Assembly (NCBI GenBank): GCA_947454235.1
Contig: CANGIY010000026.1
Location: 1 to 45,244, forward strand
DNA from: Chitinophagaceae bacterium
GTDB lineage: Bacteria > Bacteroidota > Bacteroidia > Chitinophagales > Chitinophagaceae
Direction of reading: 5' to 3'
DNA: 45,244 bases
Position numbers and translations under genes: made by a program. The notes below the pieces were generated by a model. The model saw nothing but the letters and a program-made list of their open reading frames with translations. It had not been told where the DNA came from and ran no database searches. Shown here piece by piece: positions 1 to 7,623 of this stretch (position 1 is the stretch's first letter; every line of letters starts with the position of its first letter).

Positions 1-141
1 TCTCCAGCAGAGCCCACTTCCGTTTCGTTTGATACAACAAAGATAAAAAAGGGCAAAAGCTCCCAAAAATCAAAGAAAAAAAACAGCCTGAATTTTGTCC
101 ACTTCAACACATCGTCTCAAAAACAGCCTGAATTTTGTCCA
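1..141 (+). mobile_element. Probable end of an IS21-like insertion sequence (cut by window start)
   Basis: Two copies of a 21-nt sequence (aaacagcctgaattttgtcc plus a) lie at 81-101 and 121-141, both in the same orientation. The outer one ends in CA exactly where similarity to a receiver domain begins on the other strand. A lysine/serine-rich frame is open from base 1 to a stop at 157-159, which could be the tail of a transposase gene. IS21-family elements are known to carry repeated transposase-binding sites near their ends and to terminate in CA, which fits. The transposase itself is outside the window, so the family assignment is tentative. Confidence 0.4.
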
Positions 142-142
142 T

Positions 143-362
143 TACTCCGAGAATTATAAAATCTGGTTTAGTTTCGGGCGTAAAATCTTGCAACATCTGA
201 ATCGCTTGAGAGCCACGGTCAGCTTGACTTACAGAATGATACCCCCCCCCCGATATTTTCATCTGCTAAAAATCTCTTAACATACTCTTTCTCGCCCTCC
301 AAAAAATCTTTCAATTCATTGGCAAGTATATGTTCGTCTTCTACAAAAAAAACTCTAGCCAT
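143..362 (-). pseudogene. Response-regulator receiver domain remnant, frameshifted and interrupted
   Basis: The minus strand from an ATG at 362 encodes MARVFFVEDEHILANELKDF, the typical first strand and acidic pocket (EDE) of a CheY-like receiver. The frame runs into a run of ten G (complement of 242-251) and stops soon after. With nine G the reading continues as a frame containing QAIQMLQDF and then KPDFIILGV, which resembles receiver helix 2 and strand 3. The phosphoacceptor Asp expected after IIL is Gly here. Similarity ends at about 143, where the putative IS end begins. No output domain remains. This is a dead gene, unless the homopolymer length varies and the IS insertion is recent. Confidence 0.5.
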
Positions 363-902
363 AAAGTACACCCCTTCTAAATTACTGGCAGAATGTACCA
401 CAATGTTATTTTTATTCAAGTGGTTTTCGGGTGGGGTGCGGTAGCCAAAAGGCAAGTATGGGGAATGAACTGAATGGATCGCAGTTACGCTATGGAATGA
501 AACGGCCTTGCTTCGCATGTGCATAGGTTTGAGCACAGGCAAGCGAAGTGGGCGGTGTAATGAAATCGTGGGCGGGGAGTTCCATGAAGGGAATGAGCTA
601 TTCTTGCCGAGCGGAGTGCTGAACGGGGGCTGAAATGAATGGAGCGAAATTGTAGTGAAGTGAAACGCAACGGAAATGCAGCACAATGAATGAAGCTGCC
701 GTTGCACGGGGCAATGCGGGTGGGCGGTGCGAAGCTTAATTGGGTTGAAGAAGTGCAGGACGGAAGAAGACCCAGCGATAGCGGGTTCCTGTAGGACGAA
801 ACGACTGAAACGACATTAAGCGGCTTTGTGCGCAGGTAAAGACAAAAAGTATAAAGAGGTGTAAGGCTTTTTCTGCCTTTCTCCTCTTACCGTTTTTATA
901 AA
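363..902. other. Non-coding G-rich stretch, no gene recognised
   Basis: About 540 nt without a convincing gene. The plus strand is visibly richer in G than the neighbouring island and keeps repeating short words such as gaatg, gaaatg and gggcggtg. The long minus-strand open frames here are low-complexity (Ser/His/Phe-rich) and look like by-products of this composition. Near the right end, aaggc-tttttct-gcctt at about 866-883 can form a small hairpin. It could be decayed mobile DNA or an unrecognised structured RNA; I cannot decide. Confidence 0.4.
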
Positions 903-932
903 ATGTACTACATTTGGGCAAATTATAATTTT

Positions 933-1157
933 ATGCGCTACTCAGTAAAATGCAGATTACGTTATGGAGTTAATGTTGTTGATGTAGATATTGAATGTGT
1001 AGAGTTTATTCCTACAGTTGGAATTCCAGATTATTACTATCATAATCTTGAACAGTATGGAATACAATTAGTATACAGTCCCGTTTATGGTGATTTATGG
1101 GCTACTCAAGGGTACAAAGTGGTTGGCAATTTATTAGTTGAGTCTTGTCAGAATTAG
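933..1157 (+). CDS. Small hypothetical protein
   Basis: A 74-aa frame beginning MRYSVKCRLRYGVNVVDVD; an upstream in-frame ATG at 903 would add ten residues. The composition is protein-like (aromatic-rich, alternating hydrophobic pattern suggesting beta strands) but I do not recognise a family. It has no signal peptide or membrane segment. It stands alone between the G-rich stretch and a structured element, with similar aaggcttttt hairpin arms on both sides (about 866 and 1172). It could be cargo of a small repeated element or a chance frame. Confidence 0.35.
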   Translation: MRYSVKCRLRYGVNVVDVDIECVEFIPTVGIPDYYYHNLEQYGIQLVYSPVYGDLWATQGYKVVGNLLVESCQN

Positions 1158-1167
1158 TGGGTTGAGT

Positions 1168-1295
1168 ATCGGTACAAGGCTTTTTAGCCTTCATTGGCAT
1201 TAGAAACCCGTAAGGGATAGCAACGGATACCCCGCAAATGATAGTGCGGAGTAGAAGTGTATAGCCCGACCTAAAAGGTTACGGTACGAAAATAG
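1168..1295 (+). repeat. Structured intergenic element with three hairpins
   Basis: The plus strand can form several consecutive hairpins: aaggct-tttt-agcctt, ccc-gtaa-ggg, ccgca-aatgatag-tgcgg and acct-aaaa-ggt. Between them lie the phrases gggatagcaacggatacccc and gtatagcccgacc. From memory, similarly worded elements recur between genes in Bacteroidota genomes, but I cannot verify that here. It sits between the small ORF at 933-1157 and the 3' end of the nuclease gene at 1315. Confidence 0.4.
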
Positions 1296-1314
1296 AATTT
1301 CATGAAATATCTGC

Positions 1315-2754
1315 CTAAACAATTGGGCGCAAGAAAAAATTATCCAACGTTTCTTTCAACTTTTTATCATTCAATTCTTTTGCCTTGTTCCTTAAAGCAA
1401 CAGAGTCAAAATAGGAAACCTTGTAACTTGAATCGGATGCTATCTGCTTATCAAGCAAAGACTTAGCGTTTTCAGTGAATCCACTCGTTGACCAATATTC
1501 AAATTCTACTTTTTTTCCTTTAAGAGTTTCTTGTGATAGAAGCCACTTTCTAAATGCCGGGATTTTTGTATTGAGCCATTTAAGAATCATTCCCTCATCA
1601 ACCTGACCTTTAATCGCTTTGCACTCAGCAATAACAATTTTGTTACCATAGATAGCCAAAACATCCATTTCATGCCGAGCATTATTCATAATAATTTCCC
1701 GACCCAGATCAATACTGTTGCATTCTTTACTGTGAATGTGACCAACTGCAAATTCGAAAAGGGTTCCACGAATATTGTTCAATAATCCCTCGTTGTATTT
1801 TTTCAATTCGGCAATTAGATCCAGGTATTTTTCAGGATTCGATTTTAAACTTGCCCCGGCATTACTTAAAATTGATATCAATTCCCTAAGTGCTTTGGCG
1901 TATTTTTCGCCAAATAAGTCTTTTACAAATCCAACAATAACACCTTTTTCTTTTAATGCCCTTAGTCCCTCTTTATCCAAATCGTCTACGATGAGAAATG
2001 GCAAAAGTCTGGAAGCACCTTTAAAGCTCTGAAGAAGCTGGATTTTTTCTATAAAAAATAGAATATCATTTTTATAAAACGGCTTGCCAATAAGAATATC
2101 GGCGAGAAGAAAACCCGGTTTGTTGTTGTGTTTTAAACCAAGTACGTAAGAAGCACCCTTAAATCCCCATCGTAATTTTCCGAATTCGCCAAATAACTCA
2201 CCGGAATCATATGAAATAAGCCCAGTGTTTCTGCATAGACTGTGGAAACTTTCTAATGTGGTATCCTTTATCAGTTCTATAGTTTTGTGAATCAGCGGAT
2301 TCGTAATTAAGGAGCTAAACTTTGGGGAATAAATGTAATCCTCGTTGTTAAATACAAGTATTTCTTCCGCAATAAAACTCTGCATTATTTCCTTGAAGGG
2401 ACGATGCTTTTTTAAAGGTAAAACAGGGTAATTGGTATAACATTCAAGGTACTTGTTACTGATTACACCGTCATGCATTTTTAATGCATTGAAAGTGAAC
2501 CAGTATTTTCTGCCACTTTCATACATTGCTTTTGATACAATCTTAAGTAAATCAGGATCGTCTAAATGTTTTGGCAAATAACAAAGTGATTGATTGCTCT
2601 TAAAGAAACCTTTTATTTGAATTATTTCCCTGTCTCTAGATACTCGCTGGCTGGCAGAATTAAGTGTGATATTGCCTGTTTCAGACATTGTTCTCACCAG
2701 CTCGCTTGACATAAGCGGGCCTTTCTCCTCAAGAATTGATTTAATAGTTGTCAT
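1315..2754 (-). CDS. Winged-helix protein with C-terminal PD-(D/E)XK nuclease domain
   Basis: 479 aa. Residues 1-60 look like a winged helix (SELVRTMSETGNITLNSASQ, then a basic segment). The C-terminal part carries a restriction-endonuclease-like core: Glu334 in TLFEFAVG, Asp364 in HEMDVLA, and Glu377-x-Lys379 in IVIAECKA, the spacing expected of PD-(D/E)XK enzymes. It likely cuts DNA, with the N-terminal domain binding it. It is the last gene of the minus-strand island, 189 nt after hsdR, so it may have its own promoter or be read through. No methyltransferase of its own is adjacent. The family name is not recognised; the nuclease fold is well supported by motif order. Confidence 0.7.
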   Translation of the reverse strand: MTTIKSILEEKGPLMSSELVRTMSETGNITLNSASQRVSRDREIIQIKGFFKSNQSLCYLPKHLDDPDLLKIVSKAMYESGRKYWFTFNALKMHDGVISNKYLECYTNYPVLPLKKHRPFKEIMQSFIAEEILVFNNEDYIYSPKFSSLITNPLIHKTIELIKDTTLESFHSLCRNTGLISYDSGELFGEFGKLRWGFKGASYVLGLKHNNKPGFLLADILIGKPFYKNDILFFIEKIQLLQSFKGASRLLPFLIVDDLDKEGLRALKEKGVIVGFVKDLFGEKYAKALRELISILSNAGASLKSNPEKYLDLIAELKKYNEGLLNNIRGTLFEFAVGHIHSKECNSIDLGREIIMNNARHEMDVLAIYGNKIVIAECKAIKGQVDEGMILKWLNTKIPAFRKWLLSQETLKGKKVEFEYWSTSGFTENAKSLLDKQIASDSSYKVSYFDSVALRNKAKELNDKKLKETLDNFFLRPIV

Positions 2755-2943
2755 ATGACTCTATATATAAACAACTCGTTAGAGTTGATATAAGAAAGCA
2801 ATTTTGAAATTTGCAAGCTAACTAACAGTAATAGCACGATTTTACTCCACTTTTCAACCCATATTATGGAAAATTGCCTGTCATAGCTGTGATTTAAGAC
2901 CAAGAAAAACAACATAATCTTAGCCTTAAAATCTTGCCAAAAT

Positions 2944-5900
2944 TTATGCCACATTCCTATTCTCAATAGCCTGTTGATAAAAGTGCTGATAAATATTTTC
3001 ACATTTGGTGCTGTATAACGGTCGGTCATAGGTATCTGGTAAATAGGCATCTAAAACGGTTTTAATAGCGTCCTGCACCTGAATTCGTGTTTGGGTGTCC
3101 TTATGCCAGTCGTTGATGAGAACGGTCGGTTTTTCCTCTTTTAAACGCTTTAAAAGATTCTTGGCTGAAAGTTTCACTTTCTGCTCTTCATCCTTCGTCA
3201 GGTTTTCTTTCTTTAAAAGGTCAAAAATTTCAAGCTCACTTTCAGTTAATCCTTCACGGGCGGCTCGCTGTTCTTCATCCTTCATTTTTTCCATGAAAGA
3301 CATTAAATCTTCAAAGTAATTTTCTGTAGTTGCCCCGCCTGAGTTATAACGGTCTATAAGCTCCTGCAATTTTTGTGCAAAACTAATTCTGGTAACATTT
3401 CGTTCCATCATCTGCTTAAGCTTTTCAGAAATGAATGCCCGTAAATCTGCTATCTCAATATTCTTATGAGGTGCACATTTGTATTCTTCTTTCAGCTTGT
3501 CAACATCGAGCTTGCTAAGGTCAATTTCTCTCCAGGGCTTAATGTAATAAGCACCATTTTCTGCAACAATAGACGCATCATGATGCTGAGTTGATTTGTT
3601 TGCATCCTCATGAGCAATGATACTATCATCTAAAAGCTGGCTAATCCGGCGTTTTGCGCTTTCTAAATCTGCACGGTCTGCTCGTCCGTCTATAACTTCA
3701 CGGAGGTAATGTATAATAGCAGCAATTGGGAACTCCTTTCTTCTACCAAGTATATCAGGTTTACATGCTTCATAAAGGGCGTCAACCATATTGTCATAAA
3801 CGACAAACTGCTTTTTCCTTTCGTCACTGGCAAGAATGGTATCGGCATATTCATCAAACAAAGCCAATTTGTTGAAAACAATACCTGAATCAACAATTCT
3901 TTGCAAATCCACATCAAAGCCTTGGCAATATTCTACACATTCGCTGATTGCATCTTTAAGTAATACAAAAAGTTGATCTTTTTCCTGTACTGGCGAATCT
4001 TCACCAGCCCCCTCACCACCAATAACAGAGCCGCCACCATAAGAAGCAAAAGCCTTTTTAAGATTTCGGAAAACATTGTAGTAGTCAACAATCAAACCAT
4101 TTTTCTTGGGCTTATTATTTATCAAATGGTCGGTTACCCTGTTTGCCCTTGCAATGGTTTGCATCAGGGAGTGGTCTTTCATTGGCTTGTCTAAATATAG
4201 CGTAGATATGGTTGGAGCATCAAAACCTGTCAGCCACATACTACATACAAAAACCAATTGTAGGGGATCTTTCGGGTCTTTGAATTTATCCTCGAGCTCC
4301 TGCCCGTTTTCATCGGCAGTCAACATTCGTTTTCTATGGGTTTTAATATCCAAACCCTGCTTTAAGAATTTCTCCTCTTCTCCCGCTTCTTCGCTTACTA
4401 TTACAGCCATGTCTGCCCTTCGCATCCACTCAAGAATGTACTTCAATTCTGCTTTGTCAGAAGGGAGTTTTGTCTCGTTGATCTGTGTTTGCAGCTTTCT
4501 CTTTTCTTCTTCCCATAAGCGTTTCACCTTGTCATACATTCTGACTGCAGTAAACTTATCAATGGTTACCACCATTCCCTTGCCTAAATAACCTCGCCTT
4601 GGAAAGTGATAAACAATATCTGAGGCAATTTTTTCTAAACGGTCATCCCTGGTAATGATACCAAATTCGGTGGCAAATTCACGTTCAAGTTTCTGCTGGT
4701 TAACTTCATCAATATTTTCATCTGCTAGAATTTCAGCAAGGTCTTCGTTAATATCATCGTTTTGAAGCAAAACTTCGGGAACACGCTTATGATAGAACAA
4801 TGGAACTGTTGCACCGTCTTCGATACTTTGCTTAAAATTATATTCTGAAATTGTTTTGCCAAACCAATTATTGGTTAATTCCTTATTGCCGAACAAAGGA
4901 GTTCCTGTAAAAGCAATATATTGGGCATTAGGTAAGCCCGTGCGTAAATTTTCAGCAAGGTCTTTATATTGGCTTCTGTGCGCTTCATCAATAATAACTA
5001 CTATATCATTTCTGTCTGAAAGGAGCGGGTATTGTTTGCCCTTATCATAACGGAACTGCTGAATAAGCGAAAAAATATAGCGGGTGTTGGTTTGCAACAT
5101 TTTGCGCAAATCTTCACTGTTTTTTGGCAGACATTTAGTTTCCTTTGAAAATGCTCCTGCCCCTAAGAAGTTGCGATAAATCTGGCTATCAAGATCAAGC
5201 CTATCAGTCACTATTAGGAAAGTATAATTGCCCGTGAAATTTCTAAATATCTTACGGGTAAAGAAAATCATACTATAGCTTTTACCACTGCCTTGGGTGT
5301 GCCAGAATACCCCCAGCTTGCCTTTATTCCCTGAATCTGAGCCTTCCTTATCATGTTTTAATCGAAGTTCAAAATTTTGAATGGCATTATTTACCCCCAA
5401 AAACTGGTGGTTTTTAGCAATGATTTTAGCAACATCATTGTAATAAATAATGAAATTATCGAAATAGTCTAACAGGCGGTTTTTCTGACAAATACCAATT
5501 ACAGCGTAGTCAAGACTGACGCCGAATTCCTTAATTCGCTTTTTATCTGGAACTTGCTTTTCACTTTCAGGACGAAGCCACGGAAAAAAGTGCCCATAAC
5601 CAGAATTGAAACTACCTACTTTTGTTTCCAAACCATTACTCAACATGCAGATTGCGTTATATTGGAACAGTTGTGGAATATTTTTTCGGTATCTGGTTAG
5701 GTTGTCATCATAAGCATTGCGAATAGCGATGTTGCTATTTTTAAGCTCTATGAATATCAGCGGTAAGCCGTTTATGAAAACTATTAGATCGGGGCGCACC
5801 CTATATTCTTTACCTTGTATCCAAAGCTGAGATACAACCAGATAATCATTTTTTGTTTCGTCTTCAAAATCAAGAACCTTAACAGTAACTTTTTCCTGCC

Positions 5901-6216
5901 TGTCCTTATCATTGTTTACTGTAACATCAATTCCGTTTTTTATCAGGCCGTAAACTTCCTTGTTGGCAAAGTATTCGCTCTTATCCAGGTGAGACGTGTA
6001 TAATTGCTCTGCAGCAGCTTCAATTAAGTTTGCAGGTATTGAGGGATTTAGCTCTTTTAGTTTTTTTAATAACAGCGGCTTAATAACTACTTCCGATTCA
6101 TTGGCTCGACCCGTTACATCTGAATGCAGGCAGTTTAAATGCCTATATTTCAGGTTATGTACAAACACGTCAATAATGGCTTGTTCTATCTGGTCTTCGG
6201 ATATAAAGTTCTGCAT
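2944..6216 (-). CDS. hsdR: Type I restriction enzyme, endonuclease/translocase subunit R
   Basis: 1090 aa, the normal length for HsdR. The N-terminal nuclease has RPDLIVF (Pro142-Asp143) and FIELKN (Glu157-x-Lys159). The SF2 motor has Walker A TQGSGKS around 307-313 and a DEAH box at 410-413 (VVIIDEAHRSQ), followed by helicase motifs such as VCSMWLTGFDAP and QTIARANR. The C-terminal helical region ends naturally, so the subunit appears intact. With HsdM and HsdS it should translocate on and cleave unmodified DNA. It starts 5 nt after the 426-aa gene, so those two are probably co-translated, but it is separated from hsdS by the caspase gene and the 426-aa gene, which is unusual. Confidence 0.95.
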   Translation of the reverse strand: MQNFISEDQIEQAIIDVFVHNLKYRHLNCLHSDVTGRANESEVVIKPLLLKKLKELNPSIPANLIEAAAEQLYTSHLDKSEYFANKEVYGLIKNGIDVTVNNDKDRQEKVTVKVLDFEDETKNDYLVVSQLWIQGKEYRVRPDLIVFINGLPLIFIELKNSNIAIRNAYDDNLTRYRKNIPQLFQYNAICMLSNGLETKVGSFNSGYGHFFPWLRPESEKQVPDKKRIKEFGVSLDYAVIGICQKNRLLDYFDNFIIYYNDVAKIIAKNHQFLGVNNAIQNFELRLKHDKEGSDSGNKGKLGVFWHTQGSGKSYSMIFFTRKIFRNFTGNYTFLIVTDRLDLDSQIYRNFLGAGAFSKETKCLPKNSEDLRKMLQTNTRYIFSLIQQFRYDKGKQYPLLSDRNDIVVIIDEAHRSQYKDLAENLRTGLPNAQYIAFTGTPLFGNKELTNNWFGKTISEYNFKQSIEDGATVPLFYHKRVPEVLLQNDDINEDLAEILADENIDEVNQQKLEREFATEFGIITRDDRLEKIASDIVYHFPRRGYLGKGMVVTIDKFTAVRMYDKVKRLWEEEKRKLQTQINETKLPSDKAELKYILEWMRRADMAVIVSEEAGEEEKFLKQGLDIKTHRKRMLTADENGQELEDKFKDPKDPLQLVFVCSMWLTGFDAPTISTLYLDKPMKDHSLMQTIARANRVTDHLINNKPKKNGLIVDYYNVFRNLKKAFASYGGGSVIGGEGAGEDSPVQEKDQLFVLLKDAISECVEYCQGFDVDLQRIVDSGIVFNKLALFDEYADTILASDERKKQFVVYDNMVDALYEACKPDILGRRKEFPIAAIIHYLREVIDGRADRADLESAKRRISQLLDDSIIAHEDANKSTQHHDASIVAENGAYYIKPWREIDLSKLDVDKLKEEYKCAPHKNIEIADLRAFISEKLKQMMERNVTRISFAQKLQELIDRYNSGGATTENYFEDLMSFMEKMKDEEQRAAREGLTESELEIFDLLKKENLTKDEEQKVKLSAKNLLKRLKEEKPTVLINDWHKDTQTRIQVQDAIKTVLDAYLPDTYDRPLYSTKCENIYQHFYQQAIENRNVA

Positions 6217-6221
6217 AAAGT

Positions 6222-7502
6222 TTATTTTTTCAAAAACTTATTACCATTCCAATGAATGACCGACAAGCCCTCATTAATTTTCTCAATCAATAGTTGCCCT
6301 AATTTTCCTGATTTATCAAGTAATTCTGCATCTTTTCCAGAAATTGTAAATCGAATTCCAAAGCCGGGACAAACATTTAAGGTTGAATACTTTTTAGAGT
6401 ATATTTTTTCATTCATGTTTTTTTGAGCCTTTGCATCATAAGTGATTATACCATTACTTTCCAGCTGCTTAACCAATTCAGGAATGTGTTCTATGCCATG
6501 CTGATAAATTTCGTTTTTGTTTTTTTTCCAGTAATCTATGAATTTGTTTGCATCCGTCGAATTAAACCAAACTAAATTTGTGTTCATAAATGAAAAATGG
6601 AAATTAGGTGAAATCCACCATTCCTTCGAAGATAAATGATCAATGCTCGGATTTGAATTGTAAAACTCCCATGCTTGATTTTGCGTATCACTAAATATCA
6701 ACTGAAGTTGAAGCTCCCAATCCTCATTAACGCGTTCATAAATAAGACCAATTTTCCTTATTGAGTTATAAGGAACTGATATGTAATATCCCCAGCTTCT
6801 GTGGTACGAAACCCTATCAGGGTTCTGAACAATTTCAAGAAGTAGATTGTTAATCCTTCTATAGATTAGCGTTTCATTGCCTTTACACAAACTGAAATTG
6901 TCATAGGGATTTAAAGTTGGGAAAATTGCATCAACAAAAGACAGGAAATCTTCGATAATCATTTTCTCGTAACCGGAAACAGTTTGCAGATTTAATAAAC
7001 TATTCAGATGTTTGATTATTTCTTTCCACTCAAGCACCACTGGATTGCAATATATTTTTGACTCCTTGTCTAAATTCTCGTTTGAGGGGTTTAACTGGTC
7101 AAACCAAACATTGTAACTGGCAGGCTTGTTTTCGATAATCATTGTCAAATTCCTGCCGAAAGTGATAATGCCATCATATCGGGCATTTCTTTGAACCGCC
7201 TTTATTTGCTTAGTGGTATGCAAATTGGAGTCTGTTATCAGGATGCTCATAACCCAATTAGTTTCTATTATTGGGTTTGCTCTCTGTGTATCCAGTTCCC
7301 AACACTCTTCAGAGAGTTCGATCAATGAAAATGCCTTTTCATCCTTTTCAGGCAGTACGACATGCTTGTTTTTGCAATATTCAAAAAAAGTTGAAAATGC
7401 GTGAAATGAATGCTTCAATACAACAAGATAAGCCCGTGTTAGTTGGTCTTCATGGCTTTCGCTTTTTGAACTGTATGGGTTGAAGTAATTAAGCCTGTTC
7501 AT
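6222..7502 (-). CDS. Unrecognised protein with PD-(D/E)XK-like N-terminus, in the hsd locus
   Basis: 426 aa. Residues 17-24 (HEDQLTRA) with Asp110 (RYDGIITFG) and Glu124-x-Lys126 (MIIENKPA) match the Glu...Asp...ExK arrangement of PD-(D/E)XK nucleases. The middle and C-terminal parts are unfamiliar; the middle contains several Trp-rich stretches (SKEWWISPNFHFSF) and the tail has PGFGIRFTIS. There is no signal peptide or membrane segment. It lies between the caspase fusion and hsdR, 5 nt before hsdR, so it probably works with the restriction system, either as an extra nuclease or as a sensor with a degenerate nuclease fold. No functional name can be given. Confidence 0.6.
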   Translation of the reverse strand: MNRLNYFNPYSSKSESHEDQLTRAYLVVLKHSFHAFSTFFEYCKNKHVVLPEKDEKAFSLIELSEECWELDTQRANPIIETNWVMSILITDSNLHTTKQIKAVQRNARYDGIITFGRNLTMIIENKPASYNVWFDQLNPSNENLDKESKIYCNPVVLEWKEIIKHLNSLLNLQTVSGYEKMIIEDFLSFVDAIFPTLNPYDNFSLCKGNETLIYRRINNLLLEIVQNPDRVSYHRSWGYYISVPYNSIRKIGLIYERVNEDWELQLQLIFSDTQNQAWEFYNSNPSIDHLSSKEWWISPNFHFSFMNTNLVWFNSTDANKFIDYWKKNKNEIYQHGIEHIPELVKQLESNGIITYDAKAQKNMNEKIYSKKYSTLNVCPGFGIRFTISGKDAELLDKSGKLGQLLIEKINEGLSVIHWNGNKFLKK

Positions 7503-7525
7503 ATTTTATATATTTAATAAATAAT

Positions 7526-7586
7526 CCCCGCCGCAAGCAGCGGGGTATTTCGGGCGATAACTCTTTTTTACTCGCAGCAAGCTGCG
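7526..7586. repeat. Pair of GC-rich hairpins in the gap within the hsd locus
   Basis: The 121-nt gap between the caspase gene and the 426-aa gene holds two similar palindromes: CCCCGC-loop-GCGGGG at 7526-7545 and CGCAGC-AA-GCTGCG at 7573-7586, both containing the core gcaagc. Neither is followed by a T-run on the minus strand, so they are not textbook terminators. They could attenuate transcription, protect an mRNA 3' end, or be REP-like repeats. They split the island transcript into hsdM-hsdS-caspase and 426aa-hsdR parts. Confidence 0.55.
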
Positions 7587-7623
7587 GGGAATTCAACCCG
7601 AAAGGTGATTAAATAGATCTCAA

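Noticed and set aside
219-707. 162-codon minus-strand frame covering the G-rich stretch
   Set aside because: Only its last ~45 codons (receiver fragment) are protein-like; the rest is low-complexity Ser/His/Phe-rich translation of the G-rich sequence.
2751-3050. 99-codon minus-strand frame ending at the winged-helix nuclease start (ATGA overlap)
   Set aside because: It starts inside hsdR in another frame and has no recognisable features; hsdR already ends naturally. The ATGA junction is probably chance.
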